A DNA stretch of 64,000 nucleotides from Pseudooceanicola sp050897975 (lineage in GTDB: Bacteria; Pseudomonadota; Alphaproteobacteria; Rhodobacterales; Rhodobacteraceae): assembly GCF_050897975.1 (NCBI RefSeq), contig NZ_JBPAXY010000003.1:558001-622000 (forward strand), written 5' to 3'. Every line of letters begins with the position of its first letter. Within the stretch, counting starts at the first letter, position 1. The translations under genes and the position numbers were made by a program. Below the pieces are notes generated by a model that made no database searches, was not told where the DNA came from, and worked only from the letters and a program-made list of their open reading frames with translations. Below are positions 41,012 through 49,084 of the stretch, one piece after another.

Positions 41012-41428
41012 TCGGCCCGCCCGCCTGATGCCCGCCCAGCCCCCGCCGCACACCGCGCCGGGGTCTGAAAATACATTCCGCATTGATATTAATTCTGCGA
41101 CTGCAAAATAATGGCCATCGCCAATGCAATAAATGCAATCCGCCCGGGCAATTGAGGGCGATTCGACTTTCAAGTCGATTATCGCCGCACCCGCCCGTCG
41201 GAAAAATGAAGCGCCCGACTAAATTCCGCAGAGCGAGACGGAAAACCCGACTAATTCCGCAACACCTTGCCACCTATTGCAATGACGCCACAATGCGCGA
41301 GGCTTTCCCCTGCGTCACCCTATTAGAAATGGCATTTCCATCAGAAGAAAATTGATCGGGTATTGGCAGCGCAATAATCTTGCTCACATGCGGACGAGGA
41401 GGAAATGTCCGCAACGGGAGGAGACAAG
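41012..41428. promoter_or_regulatory. AT-richer regulatory region upstream of the first FadL gene
   Basis: A 417-base gap with base composition clearly lower in GC than its neighbours and no credible gene. It contains ATTCCGCA three times (41075, 41223, 41254), the last two inside a direct repeat of CCCGACTAA(A)TTCCGCA (41214-41230 and 41246-41261). A long hairpin sits at 41157-41186 (GGCGAT-t-CGACTT-tc-AAGTCG-att-ATCGCC). TTGATCGGGTATTGG (from 41352), about 65-75 bases before the start codon, resembles the promoter of the iron-binding protein gene. Confidence 0.6.
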
Positions 41429-42523
41429 ATGAAACTTTATACAGGCGCCCTTCTGGCGCTTCTCGGCGCTTCTGCGGCCCAGGCCGGCGGGATCGAGCGG
41501 ACCACGCAATCGGCGATGATCCTGTACCAGAAGGGTAACCGGGTCGAGCTGAGCTTTGGCCGCGTCATGCCGAAACTGTCGGGCGTGATGGCCGACAGCC
41601 AGGGCTCGGGCGATATCGCGAACGACTTCACCTCGCCCTCTCTGGCGCTGAAGATGGATGTCAGCGACACGCTCGCCCTGGCCTTCATCTACGACAAGCC
41701 CTTCGGCTCTGACGTGGTCTATGCCGACGGACCCAGCGGGATCCTGCTGGGTCAGTCTGGCCAGGCCGAGACCCGCGCCATGACCTTCCTGGCCAAGTAT
41801 CAGGCGACGGATCGGGTCAGCGTCTTCGGCGGCCTCAGGGTGCAGGAATCCGGCGGATCGACAATCCTCGACGGCGCGCCCTACGATGCCAACCCGCTGG
41901 TCACCGCCTATGACGTGACCTTCGGCGACGACTGGGGCACCGGCTACGTCCTGGGGGCGGCCTACGAAATCCCCGAGATCGCCCTGCGGTTGGCCCTGAC
42001 GTACAATTCCGAGGTCAAGCATTCCTACGACACGACCGAGATCATCGGCGGTACCCTGGTTCCCGGCAGCAAGACCAAAAGCGTGACACCGCAATCCGTA
42101 AACCTCGAGTTCCAGACCGGCCTGAACCAGCGCACCCTGCTGATGGCCTCGGCTCGCTGGGTCGACCATTCGGCCTTCAAGCTGCATCCTGCGGTCTTTG
42201 ACCGGGATCTGGTCAGCCTGCGCGACACCACCACCTACCGGATCGGCATCGGCCGCGCCTTCAGCCAGAAACTGTCGGGCTCGGTCACCTATGCCTTCGA
42301 GCCCAAGGGCAGCGAGAATGTCTCGTCCCTGTCGCCCTCCAATGGCTACAAGCAGCTGTCGCTGGGCCTGGCCTACAAGGCGACCGAAGCGCTGGAGCTG
42401 TCGGGCGGGATCACCTACCGCGTCTATGGCGATGCCAATGCGACGGTCGGCGGCGCCCCGGTGGGCCGGTTCGAGGACAACAGCCTGACCGGCGTCGGCC
42501 TGAAGGTGGCCTATAGCTTCTGA
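41429..42523 (+). CDS. OmpP1/FadL family outer-membrane transporter (first copy)
   Basis: A 364-residue beta-barrel with a signal peptide (MKLYTGALLALLGASAAQA) followed by GGIERTTQSAMILYQKGN, the typical FadL N-terminus. The C-terminus ends in an aromatic residue (LKVAYSF) as needed for BAM-mediated insertion. FadL proteins import long-chain fatty acids and other hydrophobic compounds by lateral diffusion. ATG 41429 has a near-perfect GGGAGGAG site. It is a clear paralogue of the next gene: the signal region, GGIERTTQSAM, the FGGLR strand and the YVLGAAYEIPEIALR strand are shared. Confidence 0.93.
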   Translation: MKLYTGALLALLGASAAQAGGIERTTQSAMILYQKGNRVELSFGRVMPKLSGVMADSQGSGDIANDFTSPSLALKMDVSDTLALAFIYDKPFGSDVVYADGPSGILLGQSGQAETRAMTFLAKYQATDRVSVFGGLRVQESGGSTILDGAPYDANPLVTAYDVTFGDDWGTGYVLGAAYEIPEIALRLALTYNSEVKHSYDTTEIIGGTLVPGSKTKSVTPQSVNLEFQTGLNQRTLLMASARWVDHSAFKLHPAVFDRDLVSLRDTTTYRIGIGRAFSQKLSGSVTYAFEPKGSENVSSLSPSNGYKQLSLGLAYKATEALELSGGITYRVYGDANATVGGAPVGRFEDNSLTGVGLKVAYSF

Positions 42524-42534
42524 CTCAGGTCTCT

Positions 42535-42557
42535 GGCCCCGGATCCGCTCCGGGGCC
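42535..42557 (+). terminator. Terminator after the first FadL gene
   Basis: GGCCCCGGA (42535-42543) pairs with TCCGGGGCC (42549-42557) around five bases and is followed by TCTTCG. Confidence 0.7.
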
Positions 42558-42595
42558 TCTTCGCGCCGAAGGCGACCGCGGGCCGGGCTGGCCCT

Positions 42596-42632
42596 GCTGC
42601 AATGCGGAATGAAGCCACGCTGCAATGCGGAA
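42596..42632. repeat. Direct repeat GCTGCAATGCGGAA (x2) between the FadL genes
   Basis: GCTGCAATGCGGAA occurs at 42596-42609 and 42619-42632. Its core TGCGGAA is the reverse complement of the TTCCGCA motif repeated upstream of the first FadL gene. The 335-base gap 42524-42858 carries this repeat, the terminator above and an ATTGATCGG (42787-42795) 64 bases before the next start codon; there is no gene in it. Confidence 0.7.
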
Positions 42633-42858
42633 AAGGCAATTCACCGCCATAGGCGCGGCAGTAAGAATGCAAACCCGGGCCGGCAGCAACGCCATGGCCC
42701 GGCCAAATCTATTGCAAGCGCGCCACAGGCGGGGGCCAAAATGCGCACTTGACCTAGAGCTATCCCAACGTCAACCGCCCGGACCGATTGATCGGCTCGC
42801 TTTCCTCAGAATAGTGGAGAGCAGAGGCAGACAGGTTCTGCATACGGGAGGAGAAATC

Positions 42859-44046
42859 ATGAAATTCAAGACAGGTGCGACCCTGGCGCTGCTTGCCGCC
42901 ACCACCGCAACCTCGGCCTATGCCGGTGGCATCGAGCGGACCACGCAGTCGGCCATGGTGCTCTATGGCGAAGGCAACCGGATCGAGCTGAGCTTCGGCC
43001 ACGCCAGCCCCTCGCTGACCGGGACCGATCTGGCCCTCAACGATACCGGAAATGTCGCGGACGACTTCAACCTGCCCAGCCTGGCGGTGAAGATGGACAT
43101 CAACGACCAGTGGTCGCTGGCGATGATCTACGACCGCCCCTTCGGCGCCGATGTCGAATACGACTACGCTGGCGCCAGCCAGCAGCAACCGGCGTTTCTG
43201 GCCGGCACCTCCGCCGAGGCCAAGGTCGAGGCCCTGACCCTGCTGGCCAAGTACCAGGCCACTGAACGTTTCAGCGTCTTCGGCGGCCTGCGCTTCCAGA
43301 AGGCCTCGGGCGACATCACCCTGGGGGGCGCGGCCTATGCCAGCCGTCCGGTCTATGCCGACCCGCAAGACCCGCCCATCGGCTACACGCCCAACCTGAA
43401 CGGCTACAATGTTGCGCTGAACGACGGCACCGGCGTGGGCTATGTGCTGGGCGCCGCCTACGAGATCCCCGAGATCGCCCTGCGCGTCGCGCTGACCTAC
43501 AACTCGTCCATCGAGCATGACTTCGACACGGTCGAGCGCAACATTCCCAACGTCCCGGCCAACAACGGCTCGCAGATCCCGGGCCCGCTGACCAGCACGC
43601 TGAAGGTCAAGACGCCGGAATCCTGGAACCTGGAGTTCCAGTCGGGCATCGCCGCCGACACGCTGATCATGGGCTCGATCCGCTACGTGAAGCACTCGGA
43701 GTTCCTGATCGACCCGACCTACGGCCCCAGCCTGGTGGATCTGAGCGACACCACCACCTACAACCTCGGGATCGGCCGCCGCTTCACCCCGAAACTGGCC
43801 GCCTCGGTCATGGTCGGCTACGAGGCCGAAGGCGACACCCTGGTTTCGCCCCTGGCCCCCTCGACCGGCAAGACCTCGCTGTCGCTGGGAGTGTCCTACA
43901 AGGTCACCGACACCTTCGAAGTGTCGGGCGGCGTCAGCAAGATCTGGGTCGGCGACGCGATCGCAGCCCCCGGCGGCATCGGCGTGGCCCCCTTCGAGGA
44001 CAACGACGCCACCGCCTTTGGCGTGAAGTTCGCCTACAGCTTCTGA
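42859..44046 (+). CDS. OmpP1/FadL family outer-membrane transporter (second copy)
   Basis: A 395-residue FadL-type beta-barrel. The signal peptide ends at about residue 22 (LLAATTATSAYA) before GGIERTTQSAMVLYGEGN. It is about 30 residues longer than the first copy, mainly in extracellular-loop regions (YADPQDPPIGYTPNLNGYN and the NIPNVPANNGSQIPG stretch), where FadL paralogues usually differ in substrate. It ends FGVKFAYSF. ATG 42859 has a GGGAGGAG site like its neighbour. It has its own upstream region and a strong terminator, so the two copies can be expressed separately. Confidence 0.93.
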   Translation: MKFKTGATLALLAATTATSAYAGGIERTTQSAMVLYGEGNRIELSFGHASPSLTGTDLALNDTGNVADDFNLPSLAVKMDINDQWSLAMIYDRPFGADVEYDYAGASQQQPAFLAGTSAEAKVEALTLLAKYQATERFSVFGGLRFQKASGDITLGGAAYASRPVYADPQDPPIGYTPNLNGYNVALNDGTGVGYVLGAAYEIPEIALRVALTYNSSIEHDFDTVERNIPNVPANNGSQIPGPLTSTLKVKTPESWNLEFQSGIAADTLIMGSIRYVKHSEFLIDPTYGPSLVDLSDTTTYNLGIGRRFTPKLAASVMVGYEAEGDTLVSPLAPSTGKTSLSLGVSYKVTDTFEVSGGVSKIWVGDAIAAPGGIGVAPFEDNDATAFGVKFAYSF

Positions 44047-44073
44047 TCCGCGCCTGACGTTCGGATCTGACCG

Positions 44074-44103
44074 CCCCCCGGCCCGCAACGGCCGGGGGGT
44101 TTT
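44074..44103 (+). terminator. Strong rho-independent terminator after the second FadL gene
   Basis: CCCCCCGGCC (44074-44083) pairs with GGCCGGGGGG (44090-44099) around a six-base loop and runs into TTTT (44100-44103). Confidence 0.9.
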
Positions 44104-44180
44104 GCCATGCGCCGCCCGCCGCCGCCCCCGATTGCCGTTTGACCCGCGCGCGCCCTTCGCCTAACGCTTTGCCTGGCCGC

Positions 44181-44234
44181 GCAAAAGACGCGCCCCGGGC
44201 GCCATGGCGCCGCGCGGGCCGGGCAAAAGACGCG
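44181..44234. promoter_or_regulatory. Direct repeats flanking a 14-bp palindrome upstream of the P-loop gene
   Basis: GCAAAAGACGCG occurs at 44181-44192 and 44223-44234, flanking the perfect palindrome GGCGCCATGGCGCC (44198-44211). The block ends 25 bases before the ATG of the next gene and may be an operator. Confidence 0.45.
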
Positions 44235-44259
44235 GGCAAGGTGAAGACACGGGGGCGAA

Positions 44260-45132
44260 ATGCTATACGGATCGGCGCAGGAGTGGCGCGAGGCGGCACA
44301 GAAACGCGTGCTGCTGTTCGGAATGTCGGGCCTGGGCAAGACCCATGTCTCAAACCTGCTGCGCGACGACGGGCGCTGGTTCCACTACTCGGTCGATTAC
44401 CGCATCGGCACCGGCTACATGGGCGAACACATCGCCGACAATGCCAAGCGGCACGCGATGCAGGTCCCCTTCCTGCGTAACCTTCTGATGACGGATTCGA
44501 TCTATATCGGTTCGAACATCACCTTCAACAACCTGGCGCCGCTGTCGGCCTATCTGGGCAAGCCCGGGGACCCGGACAAGGGCGGGCTGCCCTTCGAGGA
44601 ATACATGATCCGCCAGGACCAGCACCGCGATGCCGAGATCAAGGCCCTGCTGGACACGCCGCGCTTTGCCGCGCGGGCGGTGGATCTTTACGGCTATCCG
44701 CATTTCGTCTGCGACAGCGGCGGCTCGATCTGCGAGGTGGTGGATCCCGAGGATCCCGCCGACCCGGTCTTGCAGGTGCTGGAGGCCTCGGCGCTGATGG
44801 TCTGGATCAAGGGCGATGACGCCCATACCGAAGAGCTGGTGCGCCGCTTCGACCGGGCGCCGAAACCGATGTATTACGACCCCGCCTTCCTGCGTGCCGC
44901 CTGGGACGAATACCGCACAGAGACCGGCGCCGACGAGACCCAGGTCGACCCCGACGCCTTCGTGCGCTGGACCTATGCCCGCGCCCTGGCGCATCGCCAG
45001 CCGCGCTATGCCGCCATGGCCCGGCGCGGTGTCACCGTGCTGGCCGACGAGGTCGCGGCGGTGAAAACCGCGGAAGATTTCGAAACCTTGATCGCCACCG
45101 CCCTTGACCGGCGCGGCGAAGCGCCTATTTGA
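44260..45132 (+). CDS. P-loop ATPase/kinase-like protein of unknown function
   Basis: A 290-residue cytoplasmic protein with an early Walker A motif, LLFGMSGLGKTHVSNLL (about residues 18-34), followed by FHYSVDYRIGTGYMGEHI. A likely Walker B or base-binding region is ALMVWIKGDDAHTEELVRRF (about 185-204). The small size, the N-terminal P-loop and the DYRIGTGY segment suggest a small-molecule kinase or an ATPase regulator, but I cannot name the family. It lies 92 bases upstream of metA on the same strand. There is no sensor, transporter or toxin motif. Confidence 0.8.
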   Translation: MLYGSAQEWREAAQKRVLLFGMSGLGKTHVSNLLRDDGRWFHYSVDYRIGTGYMGEHIADNAKRHAMQVPFLRNLLMTDSIYIGSNITFNNLAPLSAYLGKPGDPDKGGLPFEEYMIRQDQHRDAEIKALLDTPRFAARAVDLYGYPHFVCDSGGSICEVVDPEDPADPVLQVLEASALMVWIKGDDAHTEELVRRFDRAPKPMYYDPAFLRAAWDEYRTETGADETQVDPDAFVRWTYARALAHRQPRYAAMARRGVTVLADEVAAVKTAEDFETLIATALDRRGEAPI

Positions 45133-45224
45133 GCGGCCCCGCCCGCGCGCATCCCCCAGTGGCCCGCCCCCGGGCGGCCCACGCCAAAGGCCCCTAGAAA
45201 GGCCCCCACAGAGGACTGACGACA

Positions 45225-46166
45225 ATGCCCATCAAGATCCCTTCCGACCTGCCCGCCTTCGACGTTCTGACGAACGAGGGCGTGATGGTCATGTCGGAGG
45301 ATCAGGCATCCCGTCAGGACATCCGGCCCCTGCGCATCGGCCTGCTGAACCTGATGCCCAAGAAGATCCAGACCGAGACCCAGTTTGCCCGGCTGATCGG
45401 CGCGACCCCGCTTCAGATCGAATTGTCGCTGATCCGCATGAGCGAGCATCGCAGCCGCCACACCGCCGCCGAGCACATGGAAAGCTTCTACCAGACCTTC
45501 GAAGAGGTCGAGGCCTCGGGGCAGAAGTTCGACGGCCTCATCATCACCGGCGCCCCGATCGAGCATCTGCCCTTCGAGGAGGTGACCTATTGGGACGAGT
45601 TGACCCGCGTCTTCGACTGGACCCAGACCCATGTGCACCGCACCTTCGGCGTCTGCTGGGGCGGCATGGCGATGATCCACTACTTTCACGGGGTGCCAAA
45701 GCACCTGCTGCCCGCGAAAAGCTTTGGCTGCTACCCGCAGACCAACCTTGCGCCCTCCTCGGTCTTCCTCAACGGCTTCTCGGACACGCTGGTGGTGCCG
45801 GTCAGCCGCTGGACCGAAATGCGCGACGAGGATATCCGCGCCGCGGGCGGCGGGCTGCGCACCCTGCTGGGCAACGAGGATACCGGCCCCTGTCTGGTCG
45901 AGGATCCGGCGCATCGCGCCCTCTACGTGTTCAACCATTTCGAATACGACAGCGACACGCTGAAACAGGAATATGATCGCGACGTGGCCAGCGGTGACGA
46001 GATCCTGACGCCGGTCAACTACTTCCCCGAGAACGATCCGACCCGCCAGCCTCTCAACCGCTGGCGCAGCCATGCGCATCTGCTCTATGGCAACTGGATC
46101 AACAATATCTACCAGACGACCCCCTATGACCCGGCGATGATCGGCCTGGCGGAATACGAGGGCTGA
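45225..46166 (+). CDS. metA: Homoserine O-acyltransferase MetA, probably acetyl-CoA specific
   Basis: First committed step of methionine synthesis: activates homoserine by acylation. The 313-residue class-I-glutamine-amidotransferase-fold protein has the nucleophile C144 in FGVCWGGMAM and the HFE motif in FNHFEYDSDTL. The specificity position reads Glu (E113 in GAPIEHLPFEEV). In this family Glu there marks acetyl-CoA use, whereas E. coli succinyltransferase has Gly; so it is probably an O-acetyltransferase despite the usual MetA label. No SAM-II riboswitch is recognisable in the 92-base leader. The next 17 bases after the stop duplicate the final codons. Confidence 0.95.
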   Translation: MPIKIPSDLPAFDVLTNEGVMVMSEDQASRQDIRPLRIGLLNLMPKKIQTETQFARLIGATPLQIELSLIRMSEHRSRHTAAEHMESFYQTFEEVEASGQKFDGLIITGAPIEHLPFEEVTYWDELTRVFDWTQTHVHRTFGVCWGGMAMIHYFHGVPKHLLPAKSFGCYPQTNLAPSSVFLNGFSDTLVVPVSRWTEMRDEDIRAAGGGLRTLLGNEDTGPCLVEDPAHRALYVFNHFEYDSDTLKQEYDRDVASGDEILTPVNYFPENDPTRQPLNRWRSHAHLLYGNWINNIYQTTPYDPAMIGLAEYEG

Positions 46167-46183
46167 CGGAATACGGGGGCTGA
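46150..46183 (+). repeat. 17-bp tandem duplication over the metA stop codon
   Basis: CGGAATACGAGGGCTGA (46150-46166, including the stop) is followed at once by CGGAATACGGGGGCTGA (46167-46183), with one mismatch. It looks like a recent small duplication; both copies retain the stop, so the protein is unaffected. Confidence 0.9.
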
Positions 46184-46193
46184 CGGTCCGGGC

Positions 46194-46229
46194 GCCTGAC
46201 CCGGCGGGCGAATGCCCCTCGGGTCAGGC
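46194..46229 (+). terminator. Hairpin after metA
   Basis: GCCTGACCC (46194-46202) pairs with GGGTCAGGC (46221-46229), and an inner GGGC/GCCC pair extends the stem. There is no T tract. The remaining gap to 46433 holds nothing recognisable. Confidence 0.5.
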
Positions 46230-46432
46230 CCCAGGTCCGCGCGCCGCGACGGCAGGCCAGGGGCCGAACCAGACGGTAGCGTCGCGACCGCAACAGGCAA
46301 AATCGCGGATCTGGCCGCATTTCCCGGTGCCTCTGGCGCCGGGGCAGCTTCGCTGATTGACCTGACGGCGGCGCATGGTCGAATAGCTTCGTCATAGTAC
46401 ATAGCTTTCTTCCGCACAGGATCGTCGTCCCG

Positions 46433-47458
46433 ATGCCCTCTGTCTTTTACACCGTTCTGGCCACGATACTGGCCTGTCTTGCCCTTGCCGCCCTTCTGAC
46501 CTGGCTGCGCGCCTACCAACGCAGCCACCAGGCCCAGACCCTCTATCCGCCGCGCGGACGGATGATCACCGTGAACGGCCACCCGGTGCATGTGCTCCAG
46601 TTGGGCTCTGGCCCCGATGTGGTGGTGGTCCATGGCGTCACCAGCCAGATGATCGAGCCGCTGGAAACCTATGTCCCGGCCCTGCTGCCGCATTTCCGGG
46701 TCACCCTGATCGACCGCCCCGGCCTGGGCTATACCCCGCGGCTGAACCACCAGGGCGAAAGCCTGCGCGAGCAGGCCGAGTTCCTGGATGACACCTGCGC
46801 CGCCCTGGGACTTGATCAGGTCACCCTGCTGGGCCAGAGCTTTGGCGGTTCCATCGCCCTGGCCTGGGCGCTCTACCGGCCCGAACGGCTCAGCTCGATG
46901 GTCCTGGTGGGCACGCCTGCCTTCCCCTGGCTGCCGAAACTGCCCTGGCGGGTGCGTGGCCCCGCCCTGCCGGTGCTGGGGCCGCTGGTGGCCCAGGTGG
47001 TGACCGCCTGGTTCCCGCAAAGCCGTTTCGACCGCGATTACATTGCCTATTTCGCCCCCCGTGAGATGCCACAGGGCTATGCGCGCAAGGTGGGTCTGCG
47101 CCTGACCCTGCGCCCGCACAGCATCGTCAGCGACAATCGCCAGCTGAAGCGTATGCAACCCGACCTGGCCGAGATGGGCCCGCATTACGGCGAGATCCGT
47201 ATGCCGGTCGAGATCCTTTTCGGCGGAAGCGACGTGATCACCGCGCCGCAGCTGCATGGGGTGCCCCTGTCGCGCGAGATCCCCGGGGCGCGGCTGAAAC
47301 AGCTGAAGGACCAGGGCCATATGGTGCATGTGGGTGGCGCCGCCGAGATCGCCGAGGCCGTGCAGCGCGCCGCGCGCCGCGCGCGTATCGCCCCGGCGAT
47401 GGCTGCCGCTGCCGCGGCAGGCGGCAACCGGGCCGAGGGCGCGCGCCCGGCGGGCTAG
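46433..47458 (+). CDS. Membrane-anchored alpha/beta-fold hydrolase
   Basis: A 341-residue protein with an N-terminal membrane anchor (VFYTVLATILACLALAALL, about residues 4-22) and an alpha/beta hydrolase domain. The oxyanion region is VVVVHGVTSQ, the nucleophile elbow is GQSFGGS (about residues 136-142), the acid is probably in ILFGGSDVITAP, and the histidine is in DQGHMVHVG. The C-terminus is alanine- and arginine-rich and unordered. The closest types are haloperoxidase/epoxide-hydrolase-like esterases; the substrate is unknown. Confidence 0.88.
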   Translation: MPSVFYTVLATILACLALAALLTWLRAYQRSHQAQTLYPPRGRMITVNGHPVHVLQLGSGPDVVVVHGVTSQMIEPLETYVPALLPHFRVTLIDRPGLGYTPRLNHQGESLREQAEFLDDTCAALGLDQVTLLGQSFGGSIALAWALYRPERLSSMVLVGTPAFPWLPKLPWRVRGPALPVLGPLVAQVVTAWFPQSRFDRDYIAYFAPREMPQGYARKVGLRLTLRPHSIVSDNRQLKRMQPDLAEMGPHYGEIRMPVEILFGGSDVITAPQLHGVPLSREIPGARLKQLKDQGHMVHVGGAAEIAEAVQRAARRARIAPAMAAAAAAGGNRAEGARPAG

Positions 47459-47565
47459 ACGGCCCGGCGCCCGCCCCCCCTTGCCCCCCTGTCCCCGCTG
47501 CTGCCGCAACGAGCGGATTGCACCGGCGCCAGCGCGCCGCCATATAGGGGGAAAAGGATTTTGCG

Positions 47566-48435
47566 ATGGACCTTCCCTTCGACGGGGCGATCAGCGCCTT
47601 CTACGAGACCGAGGCCCCCGAGCCGATACGCAACGCGATCCGGCGCGGCGACAAGGACGACATCCTTGAACCCTCTTACCCCTATAGCGAGCGGATGCCG
47701 CGCAAGGCCTATGAGAAAGAGCTGGAAGCGCTGCAAATCGAGCTGGTGAAGATGCAGGCCTGGGCCAAGGAAAGCGGCGCCCGCGTGATCTGCGTCTTCG
47801 AGGGTCGCGATGCCGCCGGCAAGGGCGGCACGATCAAGCGGTTTCGCGAATATCTGAACCCGCGCGGCGCGCGGGTGGTGGCGCTGCCCAAACCCTCGGA
47901 CACCGAACGCGGCCAGTGGTATTTCCAGCGCTACATCGCCCATCTTCCGGCGGCGGGCGAAATCGCCTTCTTCGACCGGTCCTGGTACAACCGCGGCGTG
48001 GTCGAACATGTCTTCGGCTTCTGCACCCCTGCGCAGCGCGAGCATTTCTTCAGCCAGGTCAACGAGTTCGAGGCCATGCTGGCCGAGGAAGGCATCCATA
48101 TCTTCAAGTTCTGGCTGAACGTCGGCCGGGCCGAACAGCTGCGCCGCTTCCTGGATCGCGAGAAAGATCCGCTGAAACAGTGGAAACTGTCGGACATCGA
48201 CGTGAAGGGCCTGGCCCGCTGGGACGCCTATTCCGAGGCCATCGTCGAGACCCTGGGCCGCAGCCACAGCCATGCCGCCCCCTGGACCGTGGTGCGGTCC
48301 GACGACAAGCGCCGGGCGCGGCTGGCCGCGATCCGTCAGGTGCTGCTGCACCTGCCCTATACCAACAAGGACACCAAGGCCATCGGCCTGCCCGACGACA
48401 AGATCGTGGGGGGGCCGGAACTCTGGGATGTCTAA
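47566..48435 (+). CDS. ppk2: Polyphosphate kinase 2
   Basis: A 289-residue PPK2-family enzyme that transfers phosphate between polyphosphate and nucleotides. Walker A is FEGRDAAGKGGTIKRF (about residues 78-93), Walker B is FFDRSWYNRG (about 138-147), and the lid region has KFWLNVGRAEQLRRF and DREKDPLKQWKLS. It is a single-domain PPK2 of the usual length. Whether it makes NDP, NTP or polyphosphate cannot be told here. Its end overlaps the start of a TetR gene by 8 bases. Confidence 0.95.
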   Translation: MDLPFDGAISAFYETEAPEPIRNAIRRGDKDDILEPSYPYSERMPRKAYEKELEALQIELVKMQAWAKESGARVICVFEGRDAAGKGGTIKRFREYLNPRGARVVALPKPSDTERGQWYFQRYIAHLPAAGEIAFFDRSWYNRGVVEHVFGFCTPAQREHFFSQVNEFEAMLAEEGIHIFKFWLNVGRAEQLRRFLDREKDPLKQWKLSDIDVKGLARWDAYSEAIVETLGRSHSHAAPWTVVRSDDKRRARLAAIRQVLLHLPYTNKDTKAIGLPDDKIVGGPELWDV

Positions 48436-49048
48436 GAAACGCGGCTATCACCACGGCAACCTGCGCCAGGCGCTGGTCGAGGCCGCGCTGTCGCTGATCG
48501 AGGCGAAGGGGCCAACGGGCTTCACCCTGTCGGAGGCGGCGAAACAGGCGGGGGTGACCCCCGCCGCCGTCTACCGTCATTTCGAGGGCCGCGAAGACCT
48601 GATCGCCGAGGCGGCGCGCCAGGGCTACGAGATCTTTGCCGACGTGATCCACTACGCCTACGAGAAGGGCCAGCCCTCGGCCCTGACGGCCTTCGAGGCC
48701 ACGGGGCGCGCCTATCTGGCCTTCGCCCGCAAGTACCCGGGCCATTACATCGCCATGTTCGAAAGCGGCATCTCGGTCAATCGCACGCCGGAACTGGCCG
48801 CCGTGGCGCGGCGCGCCTGGGATGTGATGGAACAGGCCGCCCAGGACCTGTCACAGCATATCCCGCCGGAAAAGCGCCCCCCCGCCTCGATGTTCACCGC
48901 CCATATCTGGGCCTTGAGCCACGGGGTGGTCGAGCTTTTCGCGCGGAACTCTCCGGGGCGGCAAAGCCCCTTTCCGCCCGAGGATCTATTGGAATCGGGG
49001 ATCGGCGTCTACCTGCGCGGCTTGGGCCTGATCGAAAGCGACCGCTAG
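48428..49048 (+). CDS. TetR family transcriptional regulator
   Basis: A 206-residue regulator with an N-terminal helix-turn-helix (HHGNLRQALVEAALSLI, then FTLSEAAKQAGVTPAAVYRH then FEGREDLIAEAA) and a helical C-terminal ligand domain of the TetR_C_33 type (RAYLAFARKYPGHYIAMFES). The start overlaps the end of ppk2, so the regulator is co-expressed with polyphosphate kinase. Auto-regulation of that pair is a reasonable guess. Confidence 0.93.
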   Translation: MSKKRGYHHGNLRQALVEAALSLIEAKGPTGFTLSEAAKQAGVTPAAVYRHFEGREDLIAEAARQGYEIFADVIHYAYEKGQPSALTAFEATGRAYLAFARKYPGHYIAMFESGISVNRTPELAAVARRAWDVMEQAAQDLSQHIPPEKRPPASMFTAHIWALSHGVVELFARNSPGRQSPFPPEDLLESGIGVYLRGLGLIESDR

Positions 49049-49084
49049 AGGTTTTGGGGCCGCCCACGCGCGCCCCAGCAGGGT

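Noticed and set aside
45133..45224. SAM-II riboswitch upstream of metA
   Set aside because: SAM-II is common before alphaproteobacterial met genes, but this 92-base leader shows neither its stems nor its conserved A-rich segment.
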